Of a stretch of 46,116 bases of DNA, positions 26,884-35,055 are shown one piece after another; positions within the stretch are counted from its first letter, which is position 1, and each line of letters opens with the position of its first letter. The DNA comes from Ignavibacteria bacterium. Lineage in GTDB: Bacteria > Bacteroidota > Ignavibacteria > Kapaibacteriales > UBA4661. The notes under the pieces are model-generated. The model was not told the DNA's origin. It searched no databases and worked only from the letters and a program-made list of their open reading frames with translations. The DNA lies in contig CANHDJ010000026.1 of the NCBI GenBank assembly GCA_947459425.1, positions 1 to 46,116 on the forward strand. The letters run 5' to 3'. The position numbers and the translations under genes were made by a program.

Positions 26884-27046
26884 AACTGGTCAGGTATGTA
26901 TTCCCTTCCTACGCTTTCCGAAGCGTAGAACGGATTTCCCGGAGAATCTTTCGACAAAAAGTATGGTGGATTTTTTCCGGGAAACCCGTTCGAGCGGGAG
27001 CGTTTATGCACTCCTCAGCCGCCGGACGAGAAACCCTGACCAAGTT
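26884..27046. repeat. Nested-palindrome repeat element, CTCCTCAGCCGCC family, copy 1
   Basis: Outer arms AACTGGTCAGG (26884-26894) and CCTGACCAAGTT (27035-27046) are inverted repeats. A tight hairpin (CTACGCTT/AAGCGTAG) and an inner pair (AACGGATTTCCCGG/CCGGGAAACCCGTT, one mismatch) follow. Near the right end is GCGTTTATGCACTCCTCAG followed by CCGCCGGACG, shared with 42197-42351. Both copies begin AACT--TCAGGTAT and end CCTGA--AGTT. The element fills most of the 228-bp gap between the chemoreceptor and receiver genes. Confidence 0.75.
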
Positions 27047-27100
27047 CCCCTGCATACAAAAAAACAGCCCAGTCTCTTGTAAATATCAAAGGTTACCGCC

Positions 27101-27553
27101 ATGAAAATTCTTATTTTGGAAGATGATGTCCACTTGCTCAAAGTTCTTGTCAAAGTGATGAGTATGTACGGTGAATATTACGCCACCGACAACGGCGCTG
27201 ATGCGGTGCGTGTATTCGATGAAGCAATGACCGAAGGCGCACCGTTCAACGTTGCTCTGCTGGACATTATGCTGCCGGGCATGGATGGTTATGAGGTACT
27301 TGGCTACATTCGGCGCATTGAAGCAGACCATAAACACGATGGCTTGGACGGCGTAAAAGTTGTGATGGTCACAGCGCTGAATGCAGCAAAAAACATCATG
27401 CACGCTTTTCAGGAAAACTGCGAAGCGTACCTCACCAAGCCCTATTCTACCGATCAATTAGAAGAAACACTCGCAAATTTGGGTATCCGTAAAGCAAATA
27501 TTTATTTGAATGGAGAACACGATGCAAAAAACAATTATGCTGGTCGAAGATAA
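27101..27553 (+). CDS. Stand-alone response-regulator receiver (CheY-like)
   Basis: 150 residues: one receiver domain plus a short tail. The acidic pocket is Glu7, Asp8 and Asp9; the phosphorylation site is Asp55 (LLDIMLPGMDG); Thr91 (VTA) and Lys113 (TKP) complete the active site. A loop insertion between beta-4 and its preceding helix (ADHKHDGLDG) is slightly long for CheY. There is no output domain, so it is a candidate phosphate acceptor for CheA or for one of the orphan kinases. Its last 32 bases overlap the start of the next gene in another frame, implying translational coupling. Confidence 0.9.
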   Translation: MKILILEDDVHLLKVLVKVMSMYGEYYATDNGADAVRVFDEAMTEGAPFNVALLDIMLPGMDGYEVLGYIRRIEADHKHDGLDGVKVVMVTALNAAKNIMHAFQENCEAYLTKPYSTDQLEETLANLGIRKANIYLNGEHDAKNNYAGRR

Positions 27554-28631
27554 CGAGCGTTTGCGCAAGAACCTGCTCTTTATGCTGAAGCGTCAAGGTT
27601 TTGAAACCATTGGTGCAGAGAATGGCAAAGTAGCTCTGGCATTAGTCCATGAAAAACGCCCCGATCTGATTGTCACAGATATTATGATGCCTGACATGAA
27701 CGGTTATGAGCTATTGGAAGCATTACGGGCTTTCGAGACAACATTAACGATTCCTATTATCTTTCTCTCCTCAAAAGGAAGCATGAATGATATTCGTACA
27801 GGAATGCTTATGGGCGCGGATGATTATCTGACCAAGCCCGTAGATTTTCAAGAATTAGTGCGGGTTATCACCATGCGGCTTGCACAGCACGAGCGGCAAC
27901 GGCTGAATCTGGCAACACAGACCGAAAGCGTCCAGCGACATTTGATGTCGGTACTGCCACACGAATTACGCACTCCCTTGAGCGGCATTATCGGCGCTTC
28001 GTCGCTCATTCGGAGTGAAATTGCAACGCTTTCAAAAGAGGAAATTTTTGAATTGAATGAGTGTATTCTCTCCTCGTCACGTCGTTTGGCGCGGATTACC
28101 GAAAATTTCCTGCTCTATGCTAATATTCGCCCAATACTTGACAGCCCAGCGTTTACGCCCATTACTGCCGATATACCCTTAGGAAATATTGAAAATCTCT
28201 TGACCGAAGTGGTCATGTCCATTGCCGACGGCTGCGCCCGCACAAGTGATGTTGAACTCGTCCTGCACAATGCAACACTGGGCGTGAAGCAGCGCCATAT
28301 GGAACGCGCCATCAGCGAAGTTGTATTGAACGCCTTTACATTCTCAGCGATTGGCTCTATGGTGCGTGTTTCCTCTGGTGTATCCGGTGCATTCTTGATA
28401 ATAAACATTACCAATCGCGGGCGCGGTATGACGGCGGAACAGATTCAAACGCTCAAACAGCCCATCGCATCATTCATCCAATTCGACCGCAGCGAATTTG
28501 AACAACAAGGCACAGGCTTGGGGCTTGCCCTGACGCGGAGCATTGTCGCTCTTTACGGCGGATATTTTGATATTGCCAGCGACAGCGAGCAAACGACCGT
28601 TAGCCTTGGTTTCCCTCTACACAAGCCGTAA
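27522..28631 (+). CDS. Receiver - histidine kinase hybrid (REC-HisKA-HATPase)
   Basis: 369 residues from ATG 27522, preceded by GGAG at good spacing; ATG 27510 adds four residues. The receiver comes first (Asp53 in VTDIMMPDMNG, Lys105 in LTKP). A kinase core follows with His147 in LPHELRTPLSG. The ATPase part is divergent: the N box reads EVVLNAFTFS with Asn retained, the G1 region is NRGRGM rather than DxGxG, and the G2 region is QGTGLGLALTRSIV. The missing G1 Asp may weaken ATP binding. It is cytoplasmic, without transmembrane segments, so input is likely phosphate arriving at the receiver. Its start lies inside the previous receiver gene, and another receiver gene follows 37 bp later. Confidence 0.88.
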   Translation: MQKTIMLVEDNERLRKNLLFMLKRQGFETIGAENGKVALALVHEKRPDLIVTDIMMPDMNGYELLEALRAFETTLTIPIIFLSSKGSMNDIRTGMLMGADDYLTKPVDFQELVRVITMRLAQHERQRLNLATQTESVQRHLMSVLPHELRTPLSGIIGASSLIRSEIATLSKEEIFELNECILSSSRRLARITENFLLYANIRPILDSPAFTPITADIPLGNIENLLTEVVMSIADGCARTSDVELVLHNATLGVKQRHMERAISEVVLNAFTFSAIGSMVRVSSGVSGAFLIINITNRGRGMTAEQIQTLKQPIASFIQFDRSEFEQQGTGLGLALTRSIVALYGGYFDIASDSEQTTVSLGFPLHKP

Positions 28632-28668
28632 TGCGGCTTGCATCCTCACACTTTATCCCCTTTTATCT

Positions 28669-29058
28669 ATGACTTCTTCTCCAACACCCGATGTTTTTGT
28701 CGTTGATGATAACAATCTCGTGCGCACAGGCATTGTGCGTATGCTCGAAAATGAAAATCTTGTTGTCAAGGAATTCGACCGCCCACGCCCCTTTATTGCG
28801 GAAATCTTTGCCACTAAGACGCTTCCCCGCATCATCATCAGCGATTACGATATGCCGGAGATGAACGGCATGGAAATTATTCAGATGCTCAAAAGCTCTC
28901 CCGCGCATAAGCATTTACCCGTGCTTGTTGTCAGTGCGCAAATCAATCCCGAAATCCACGAAAAAGCCCTCAAAGCGGGAGCCGTAGGCTGGATAAAAAA
29001 ATCGGCTATCGGAAATGATATGCTTCCGGCGGTGCGGAAGTATATTCTTCACCAATAA
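28669..29058 (+). CDS. Stand-alone response-regulator receiver
   Basis: 129 residues from ATG 28669 (MTSSPTPDVFVVDDNN); longer in-frame starts overlap the previous kinase gene. The receiver has Asp13 and Asp14, phosphoacceptor Asp59 (IISDYDMPEMNG), Ser89 (VVSA) and Lys110/111 (GWIKKS). The usual Lys-Pro is Lys-Lys-Ser here, a minor departure. No output domain. It follows the REC-kinase by 37 bp and precedes the giant TPR-PAS kinase by 58 bp, so it could serve either. Confidence 0.88.
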   Translation: MTSSPTPDVFVVDDNNLVRTGIVRMLENENLVVKEFDRPRPFIAEIFATKTLPRIIISDYDMPEMNGMEIIQMLKSSPAHKHLPVLVVSAQINPEIHEKALKAGAVGWIKKSAIGNDMLPAVRKYILHQ

Positions 29059-29116
29059 TACTGCGCTCAACTTACAAAACACAAACCTCAAATGTGAGTA
29101 CCAAGGAACAGAATGT

Positions 29117-32100
29117 ATGCGTTATCAGCTTTCTTTGCAACGGTTTACCATGAGGCAAAAACGCCTATACTATGCAGTATGCTTCATTCTTGTTGGGCTG
29201 TTAGAGGTGTCTTTTTTCATCAACGCTGCTCGTGCTGACCAAAAAGACAGTTTGCGGAATGAATTAAAAAGGGCGACACTAACCAATACTTCTCGTGCCA
29301 AGATTCTTGAACAAATTGTCCTATCGACAATGGATGCCCACCCAGATACCGCCGTCCATTATGCTTGGCAGATTTACCATATTGCTCAAAAGGATAATGC
29401 AAATAAGAACCTACTGGCAGAAGCACTTACCGCCCTTGTCAATGGATACCAGAATTATGATAAATCCGATAAAGTGCTTGCGTACGGTTTTCAATTATTA
29501 AAATTGTCCGAGGAAATGGGCGATACAGCACGAATGGGACGTGCGTTGTTTGCAATAGGTCATGCATCGGGGCAACTTTCAACGAAAAATATTCATAGCG
29601 AGAATAATTCTGCCCTGCACTATCTCCAACAAGCGTTGGCTATTGCCAATACGATAAACGATAACCGACTAACGACAGAGTGCCTGAATGCGATTGGGCG
29701 GATTTACCGCAAAGAGCAGCAATTTGATACCGCAAAAGTGTATCATGAGCGAGCATTAGTGCTAGCCCGAAAGCACCATTTTCCTTTTCAAAAGGCATGG
29801 GCACTTAATAGCCTTGCGACGTGTTATGAGAACAAGGGCGATATACGGGCAGCATTAGAATACGCTCTTGCTAGTTTGACCAGTTATGAGGCAGACAGTA
29901 TTGGAACAATTATAGCAATTCCATTAAACAATATCGCCCGTTTGTATCAAAAACTCGGTAATCTTCCACAAGCACTTGTCTATGCAAAACGGAGTTTTTT
30001 GTTTGCACAAAAATCTCAAAACCGTGCTGCATTGTATATGTCGTGTGAGCGTGTTGCGTTGATTTTCGAGGAGATTGGTGACTACCGTAATGCACTGGTG
30101 TACCAAAAACGTTTTGTCGTCATACGCGATTCTGTTGCACTGCTTGAGCGAACGGAAGATTTGAGTGGGTTACAAAGCTCTCTTGATTATGCTTACAACA
30201 AACGCGAAAAAGAGTTGCATTTGAGGGAAGATGAAGCCTTGAAATTGGCGGTACAAAAACAGCAAATCATTATAGCCTTAATAGCCATTGGTTGTTCATT
30301 GCTTGCCCTAGCGACATTTCTTCTTCTACGAAGTCTGCGTTCGGCAAAACAACTGAATGTGCAACTTCAAACAGCTACGACTGAACGAAATACCATCGGG
30401 GAGGAATTACACGAAAGAGGACAACACCTCGAAACAATTATTGCTTCCCTTGATGATATTATCTTTGAATTCGATGATACCTTTCACTTTCTGAACGTTT
30501 GGTGTGCCGACGCAAGCAAATTATTTTTTCCACCGAAACAGTTTCTTGGCAAAACGATTAGAGAAACATTCGGTGAAGAATTTGCTCACATCTTTGAGTC
30601 TGTAATAGCTGAGTCATTTGCATTGGATACCGTTCAGCGAATTGAATACACCACACCGTTTGCAAATCAGCAGACAGGCCGTTGGTTTGAGGGAAAAATT
30701 GTTCCTATCAAAACAGAAGAAGGCGAACAACGAAGAGCTGCATTGCAAGTATCAGACATAACTGAGCGTAAAGAGCGAGAACAGGAATTACAATTGATCT
30801 ATAATGCTGTCAACCGTTCTTCCGATGCGATCTCAATTATACAAGCACGAACAGGAAACCTTGTTTTTGCGAATGATCGGTTATGTACAAATCATTTTCG
30901 CACCCGTGAAGAACTGCTTCAAACACCAGTACAACAATTAGAAACGATATTCGAGCAGCCCGGCGCATGGGAAAGCCATATTGAGGAGATGCGCAACAAA
31001 AGAAATGCTGTTGTGCAAGGAGTACAGAAACGCAAGGATGGCTATACCTTTCCAGTCGAAGTATCTGTGTCGCTTATTGAAATAGGAAAAGAAGAATTTG
31101 AAGTTGTCATTACCCGTGACACTACCGACCGCAAAAAAGACGAAGAACACATTCTCGCCCAAAGTAGATTTATTCGATCCGTTACCGATGCTATTCCGGG
31201 TATGCTCTCGTATTGGACGACTGACTTACGTTGTACCTTCGCAAATGCCTCCTACGTAGAACGTTTTGGTAAAACACTGCACGAAGTTATTGGCATTGAA
31301 TTCCAAGAGTTAGTCGGAAATACTGGTTTCAAATCGAAGGAATCCTATATTCAAGGCGCTCTAAAAGGAAAGCCACAGCAATTTGAGCGGGAAGTTCTTG
31401 ATGAAAATGGAGAATCTCAATTTTCATTAGTGCAGTTTATTCCAGACATTTCCGAAGACCGCGTACTTGGGTTTATCATCCTCGAAACAGATATAACCAG
31501 CACAAAAAAAGTGCAAAACAGCCTTAAAGAAGCGCAACGACTTGCGCATATTGGTAGCTGGGAATGGGATATTTCCCTCAATACGCTACTGTGGAGTGAT
31601 GAACAGTATCACATCTTTGGAGAGGATATTCATACCTTTGAGCCAACATTTGAAAAATATTTCAGCCATTTTACCGAAAAGGAACAGAAGCGAACAGCGT
31701 CATTATTGCATGAGGCAATATCTGGAGCCGAAACGTATTCTATTGAACATGAAATCACGAGACCTGATGGTTCGTGTTTGTTTGTTTTTGAACAAGCTAC
31801 CGTCGTGTATGATTATGCAAAGAAACCCATTCGTATGCTTGGGACAACGCAGGACATTACTCAACGCAAACGCTCGGAGGAAGAACTTCAAAAGCTTTCT
31901 TTAGTAGCGAGTAAAACAACCAATGCTGTGGTAATGACGGATGAACATGGAAAGATACTATGGGTAAACGAAGGTTTTATACGCCTCACAGAATATTCTT
32001 TTGAGGAAGTGTTTGGCAAAAAACCTGGACATCTTTTGCAAGGCTCACAAACCGACCCTTCAACTGTACAAATTATGAGCGAGGCTATTCAACGTGGAGA

Positions 32101-34936
32101 AGGTTTTGAAGTAGAGGTTCTCAATTACAACAAAAATAACATCCCCTATTGGCTTCATATCAAGTCCGATCCGATTACTGATAGCGATGGCAAACGCACA
32201 GGGTTTATAGCGATACAAACAAATATCACCGAACGCAAACGTTCAGAGGAAGAGCTTCAAAAACTCTCTTTAGTAGCAAGTAAAACGACCAACGCTGTGA
32301 TAATGACGGATGAATATGGAAATATACAGTGGGCAAACAAAGGTTTTACGCACCTTACAGAATATTCCTTTGAAGAAGTCGTTGGCAAAAAACCTGGGCA
32401 ATTTTTGAAAGGTGTCAATACCGATGCCGCAACTATTCAAATGATAAACGAGGCGATTCGATGCGGTAAAGGGTTTGAAGCAGAATTATTAAATTATACC
32501 AAAAACCAGCAGCCGCTCTGGTTACATATTAAAGCAGACCCGATAATCAATAGCGATGGTAAACTCACAGGGTTTATAGCGATACAAACAAACATCACCG
32601 AACGCAAACGAGCAGAAGAACAGCAATTTCAGAAACTCTCATTAGTAGCAAGTAAAACAACAAATGGTGTTGTCCTAACGGATCCAAATGGTGCAATTAC
32701 GTGGGTCAACGAAGGATTTACGGCAATAACGGAATTCTCTCTTGATGATGTGATCGGTAAAGTTCCTGAACAATTTACCCAAGTCTATCAAGAAGATTCT
32801 CCTGCTATGCATACAATTCGTACAGCTCTTGAGCAAGGAAAAGGGATTGATATTGAGGTATTACAAGTGAGCAAGAGTAATCGTCAATATTGGGTTCATA
32901 TGAAAACAGACCCTTTTTATGATGAACAGCTATCGTTCGGAGGGTATATCGTCATTATCAACGATATCACGGAGCGAAAAAAAGCCGAAGAGCAGTTACT
33001 CGAAAGCGAAGAACGCTACCGTTTAATTTTTGAGCATAGCAGTGAAGGCGTTTTACAAACGTTGCCCAACGGTACAATTGAGACGGCAAACCCCGAAGCG
33101 TGTCGTATTCTGGGCAGAACAAACGAGGAGTTATCGGGTTTGAGCAGAGCCGATATTGTTGATATGACCGATGCACGATTGCCGTTGCTACGGCAAGAAC
33201 GCCGAGAGAAGGGTTTTGTCCAAGGGGAGTTAAATTTTATTCGCAAGGACGGTACGGTATTTCCTGGTGAATTTTCTTCTACGATGTACAAAGATGCTCA
33301 AGGTGCTGAACACGTCGCCGTTTTTCTGCGGGATGTGAGCGAGCGCAAAAAAGCTGAAGAAGCCATTCGTAAAAGTGAAGCGTGGCTTTCTACGTCATTG
33401 CAAGCACTTTCGGAAGGCATTATGATTATTGATACACAATCGGAAACCCGTATCTGTAACAAAAGTGCAGAATTGATTACTGGCTTAACCGCCGAACAAA
33501 TAAATCTTCAAGCACCGATTGATCCAAATTGGAAGATCATCCACGAGGATGGTAGCCTCTTCCTCCGGGAAAATCAACCAAGTATAATAACCCTCAATAC
33601 AGGAAAACCCCAAACTAATGTCATTATGGGTATTCAAAAGCCCAATGGTATTCTTACATGGATTTCTGCAAATTCCCGACCTATTTACCTTCGCAATGAG
33701 ACAGAATATTCTGGTGCTGTTATTTCCTTTACTGACATCACTGAGCAAAAAGAAGCGGAAAGGAAACTTCGCTTTCAAACACAGCTTCTCGACTCAATAA
33801 TCCTTTCCATGACCGATGGTGTAATCTTGGTGGATAAACATCATTCTATTGTTCTTGCCAATCCAGCCGCCGAATCAATCTTTGGCTACACCAATGAAGA
33901 GATTTCCGCACAACCTCTTTCGCTTCTGATACCGCCTCAATCGCATATGGCACATGAACGACATACACAAATGTTTATTGAACACGAATCAAACCGCTCA
34001 CGTCGAAAAATGCACAGCGTTCTCGGGCAGCGTAAAAATGGCGAAACATTTCCAATGGAAGCATCCATCGCCCAATTTACCGTTGATGGACGACTCTTTT
34101 TACTTGCTGTGGTGCGCGATATTACCAAGCGTTTGGAAGCAGAAGAGGAAATCCTTCAGTTGAACCGTACACTCACGCAGCGTGTCGAGGAGCGCACTGC
34201 TGATTTGGTGCGTCTCAACAAGGAGAAAGATGATTTTCTTGGTATTGCCGCACACGATTTGAAAAACCCTTTGGCGGCAATTCGCTCCAGCGCACAGATT
34301 ATCGAAGAGTGCTTTATTGCAGAAGAAACGATTGATTTTGCGGAATATGCTGATTCCATCATCGCTACGGCGGATGAAATGCTGGAAATCATTACCAATT
34401 TCTTGGATATTGAACTCATTGAAAATGGGAAATTAGGCTTGGCATTGGAGCGATTATCACTGGAAATTGTTGGTAAGACTGTGGAATCGCACCGCAAGCG
34501 GGCGGCAGCAAAAGGCATCACCATTCACTATGAAGAACCACCAAGCCCACTTTTCATTATCGCCGACAGGCTTGCTTTGAAACAAGTATTGAACAATCTG
34601 CTCTCAAATGCCGTCAAGTTTTCACCAAAGGGGAAGAATATTTTTATTCAAATGACAGAGCGACGAGATGAGGGACAAAACCGCCATGATTCACCACATC
34701 ATCATGTTCTCCATATTGCCATTCAAGACGAGGGACCTGGCATCAGCGCCGCCGAGCAATCCAATCTCTTCGTCAAATTCGCCCGGCTCTCAGCAAAGCC
34801 CACAGCAGAAGAAGGCTCGACAGGGCTTGGACTTTCCATCGTTAAGCGCCTTACCGAGATGATGAACGGACGAGTCTGGTGCGAAAGTACACCGGGCAAA
34901 GGAGCGACGTTTATTCTGGAATTTCCTGTTTTGTAG
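29117..34936 (+). CDS. Giant periplasmic TPR, ten-PAS sensor histidine kinase
   Basis: 1939 residues from ATG 29117, chosen for the AAGGAA nine bases upstream and because it opens on a signal-peptide-like segment; ATG 29150 is also possible. Signal peptide/anchor about 14-39, TPR-like repeats about 45-345, transmembrane helix about 383-405. PAS domains follow at about 435-550, 558-675, 682-795, 805-918, 926-1046, 1049-1169, 1173-1292, 1300-1410, 1418-1540 and 1550-1672. Kinase core: His1713 (AAHDLKNPL), Asn1831 (LLSNAVKFS), DEGPG and STGLGLSIVK. PAS units five to seven are an internal triplication with a period of 123-124 residues. It has no receiver domain. Inputs are likely a periplasmic TPR-bound ligand plus several cytoplasmic cues. 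Confidence 0.9.
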   Translation: MRYQLSLQRFTMRQKRLYYAVCFILVGLLEVSFFINAARADQKDSLRNELKRATLTNTSRAKILEQIVLSTMDAHPDTAVHYAWQIYHIAQKDNANKNLLAEALTALVNGYQNYDKSDKVLAYGFQLLKLSEEMGDTARMGRALFAIGHASGQLSTKNIHSENNSALHYLQQALAIANTINDNRLTTECLNAIGRIYRKEQQFDTAKVYHERALVLARKHHFPFQKAWALNSLATCYENKGDIRAALEYALASLTSYEADSIGTIIAIPLNNIARLYQKLGNLPQALVYAKRSFLFAQKSQNRAALYMSCERVALIFEEIGDYRNALVYQKRFVVIRDSVALLERTEDLSGLQSSLDYAYNKREKELHLREDEALKLAVQKQQIIIALIAIGCSLLALATFLLLRSLRSAKQLNVQLQTATTERNTIGEELHERGQHLETIIASLDDIIFEFDDTFHFLNVWCADASKLFFPPKQFLGKTIRETFGEEFAHIFESVIAESFALDTVQRIEYTTPFANQQTGRWFEGKIVPIKTEEGEQRRAALQVSDITERKEREQELQLIYNAVNRSSDAISIIQARTGNLVFANDRLCTNHFRTREELLQTPVQQLETIFEQPGAWESHIEEMRNKRNAVVQGVQKRKDGYTFPVEVSVSLIEIGKEEFEVVITRDTTDRKKDEEHILAQSRFIRSVTDAIPGMLSYWTTDLRCTFANASYVERFGKTLHEVIGIEFQELVGNTGFKSKESYIQGALKGKPQQFEREVLDENGESQFSLVQFIPDISEDRVLGFIILETDITSTKKVQNSLKEAQRLAHIGSWEWDISLNTLLWSDEQYHIFGEDIHTFEPTFEKYFSHFTEKEQKRTASLLHEAISGAETYSIEHEITRPDGSCLFVFEQATVVYDYAKKPIRMLGTTQDITQRKRSEEELQKLSLVASKTTNAVVMTDEHGKILWVNEGFIRLTEYSFEEVFGKKPGHLLQGSQTDPSTVQIMSEAIQRGEGFEVEVLNYNKNNIPYWLHIKSDPITDSDGKRTGFIAIQTNITERKRSEEELQKLSLVASKTTNAVIMTDEYGNIQWANKGFTHLTEYSFEEVVGKKPGQFLKGVNTDAATIQMINEAIRCGKGFEAELLNYTKNQQPLWLHIKADPIINSDGKLTGFIAIQTNITERKRAEEQQFQKLSLVASKTTNGVVLTDPNGAITWVNEGFTAITEFSLDDVIGKVPEQFTQVYQEDSPAMHTIRTALEQGKGIDIEVLQVSKSNRQYWVHMKTDPFYDEQLSFGGYIVIINDITERKKAEEQLLESEERYRLIFEHSSEGVLQTLPNGTIETANPEACRILGRTNEELSGLSRADIVDMTDARLPLLRQERREKGFVQGELNFIRKDGTVFPGEFSSTMYKDAQGAEHVAVFLRDVSERKKAEEAIRKSEAWLSTSLQALSEGIMIIDTQSETRICNKSAELITGLTAEQINLQAPIDPNWKIIHEDGSLFLRENQPSIITLNTGKPQTNVIMGIQKPNGILTWISANSRPIYLRNETEYSGAVISFTDITEQKEAERKLRFQTQLLDSIILSMTDGVILVDKHHSIVLANPAAESIFGYTNEEISAQPLSLLIPPQSHMAHERHTQMFIEHESNRSRRKMHSVLGQRKNGETFPMEASIAQFTVDGRLFLLAVVRDITKRLEAEEEILQLNRTLTQRVEERTADLVRLNKEKDDFLGIAAHDLKNPLAAIRSSAQIIEECFIAEETIDFAEYADSIIATADEMLEIITNFLDIELIENGKLGLALERLSLEIVGKTVESHRKRAAAKGITIHYEEPPSPLFIIADRLALKQVLNNLLSNAVKFSPKGKNIFIQMTERRDEGQNRHDSPHHHVLHIAIQDEGPGISAAEQSNLFVKFARLSAKPTAEEGSTGLGLSIVKRLTEMMNGRVWCESTPGKGATFILEFPVL
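31892..33004 (+). repeat. Internal triplication of a PAS module inside the giant kinase gene
   Basis: Three successive units of about 369, 372 and 372 nt each start with codons for KLSLVASKTTN and end with N/D-I-T-E-R-K. Units one and two also share TEYSFEEV and TGFIAIQTNITERK, and are more alike than either is to unit three. This supports two duplication steps. The frame is kept throughout. Confidence 0.85.
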
Positions 34937-35055
34937 CGATGTTGTACGCCGCCCCCAACCAATAAAATTACCTGTTCTATTTCCCCAAATTTTGTATATT
35001 TCACCACAAAACGAACAATCATGTCAATCGCCACTATTATCATCCTCTGTGTGCC

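Noticed and set aside
27101..28631. Frameshifted single REC-REC-kinase gene
   Set aside because: The second gene has its own Shine-Dalgarno and ATG inside the first, and the first ends normally after a complete receiver; overlap is a better explanation than frameshift.
31892..33004. LOV-type blue-light photoreceptor domains in the giant kinase
   Set aside because: The segments resemble LOV (LLQG, ELLNY), but the position of the flavin-binding Cys in G-x-N-C-R-F is Gly, Gly or Glu in the three units, so photochemistry of the classic type is not expected.
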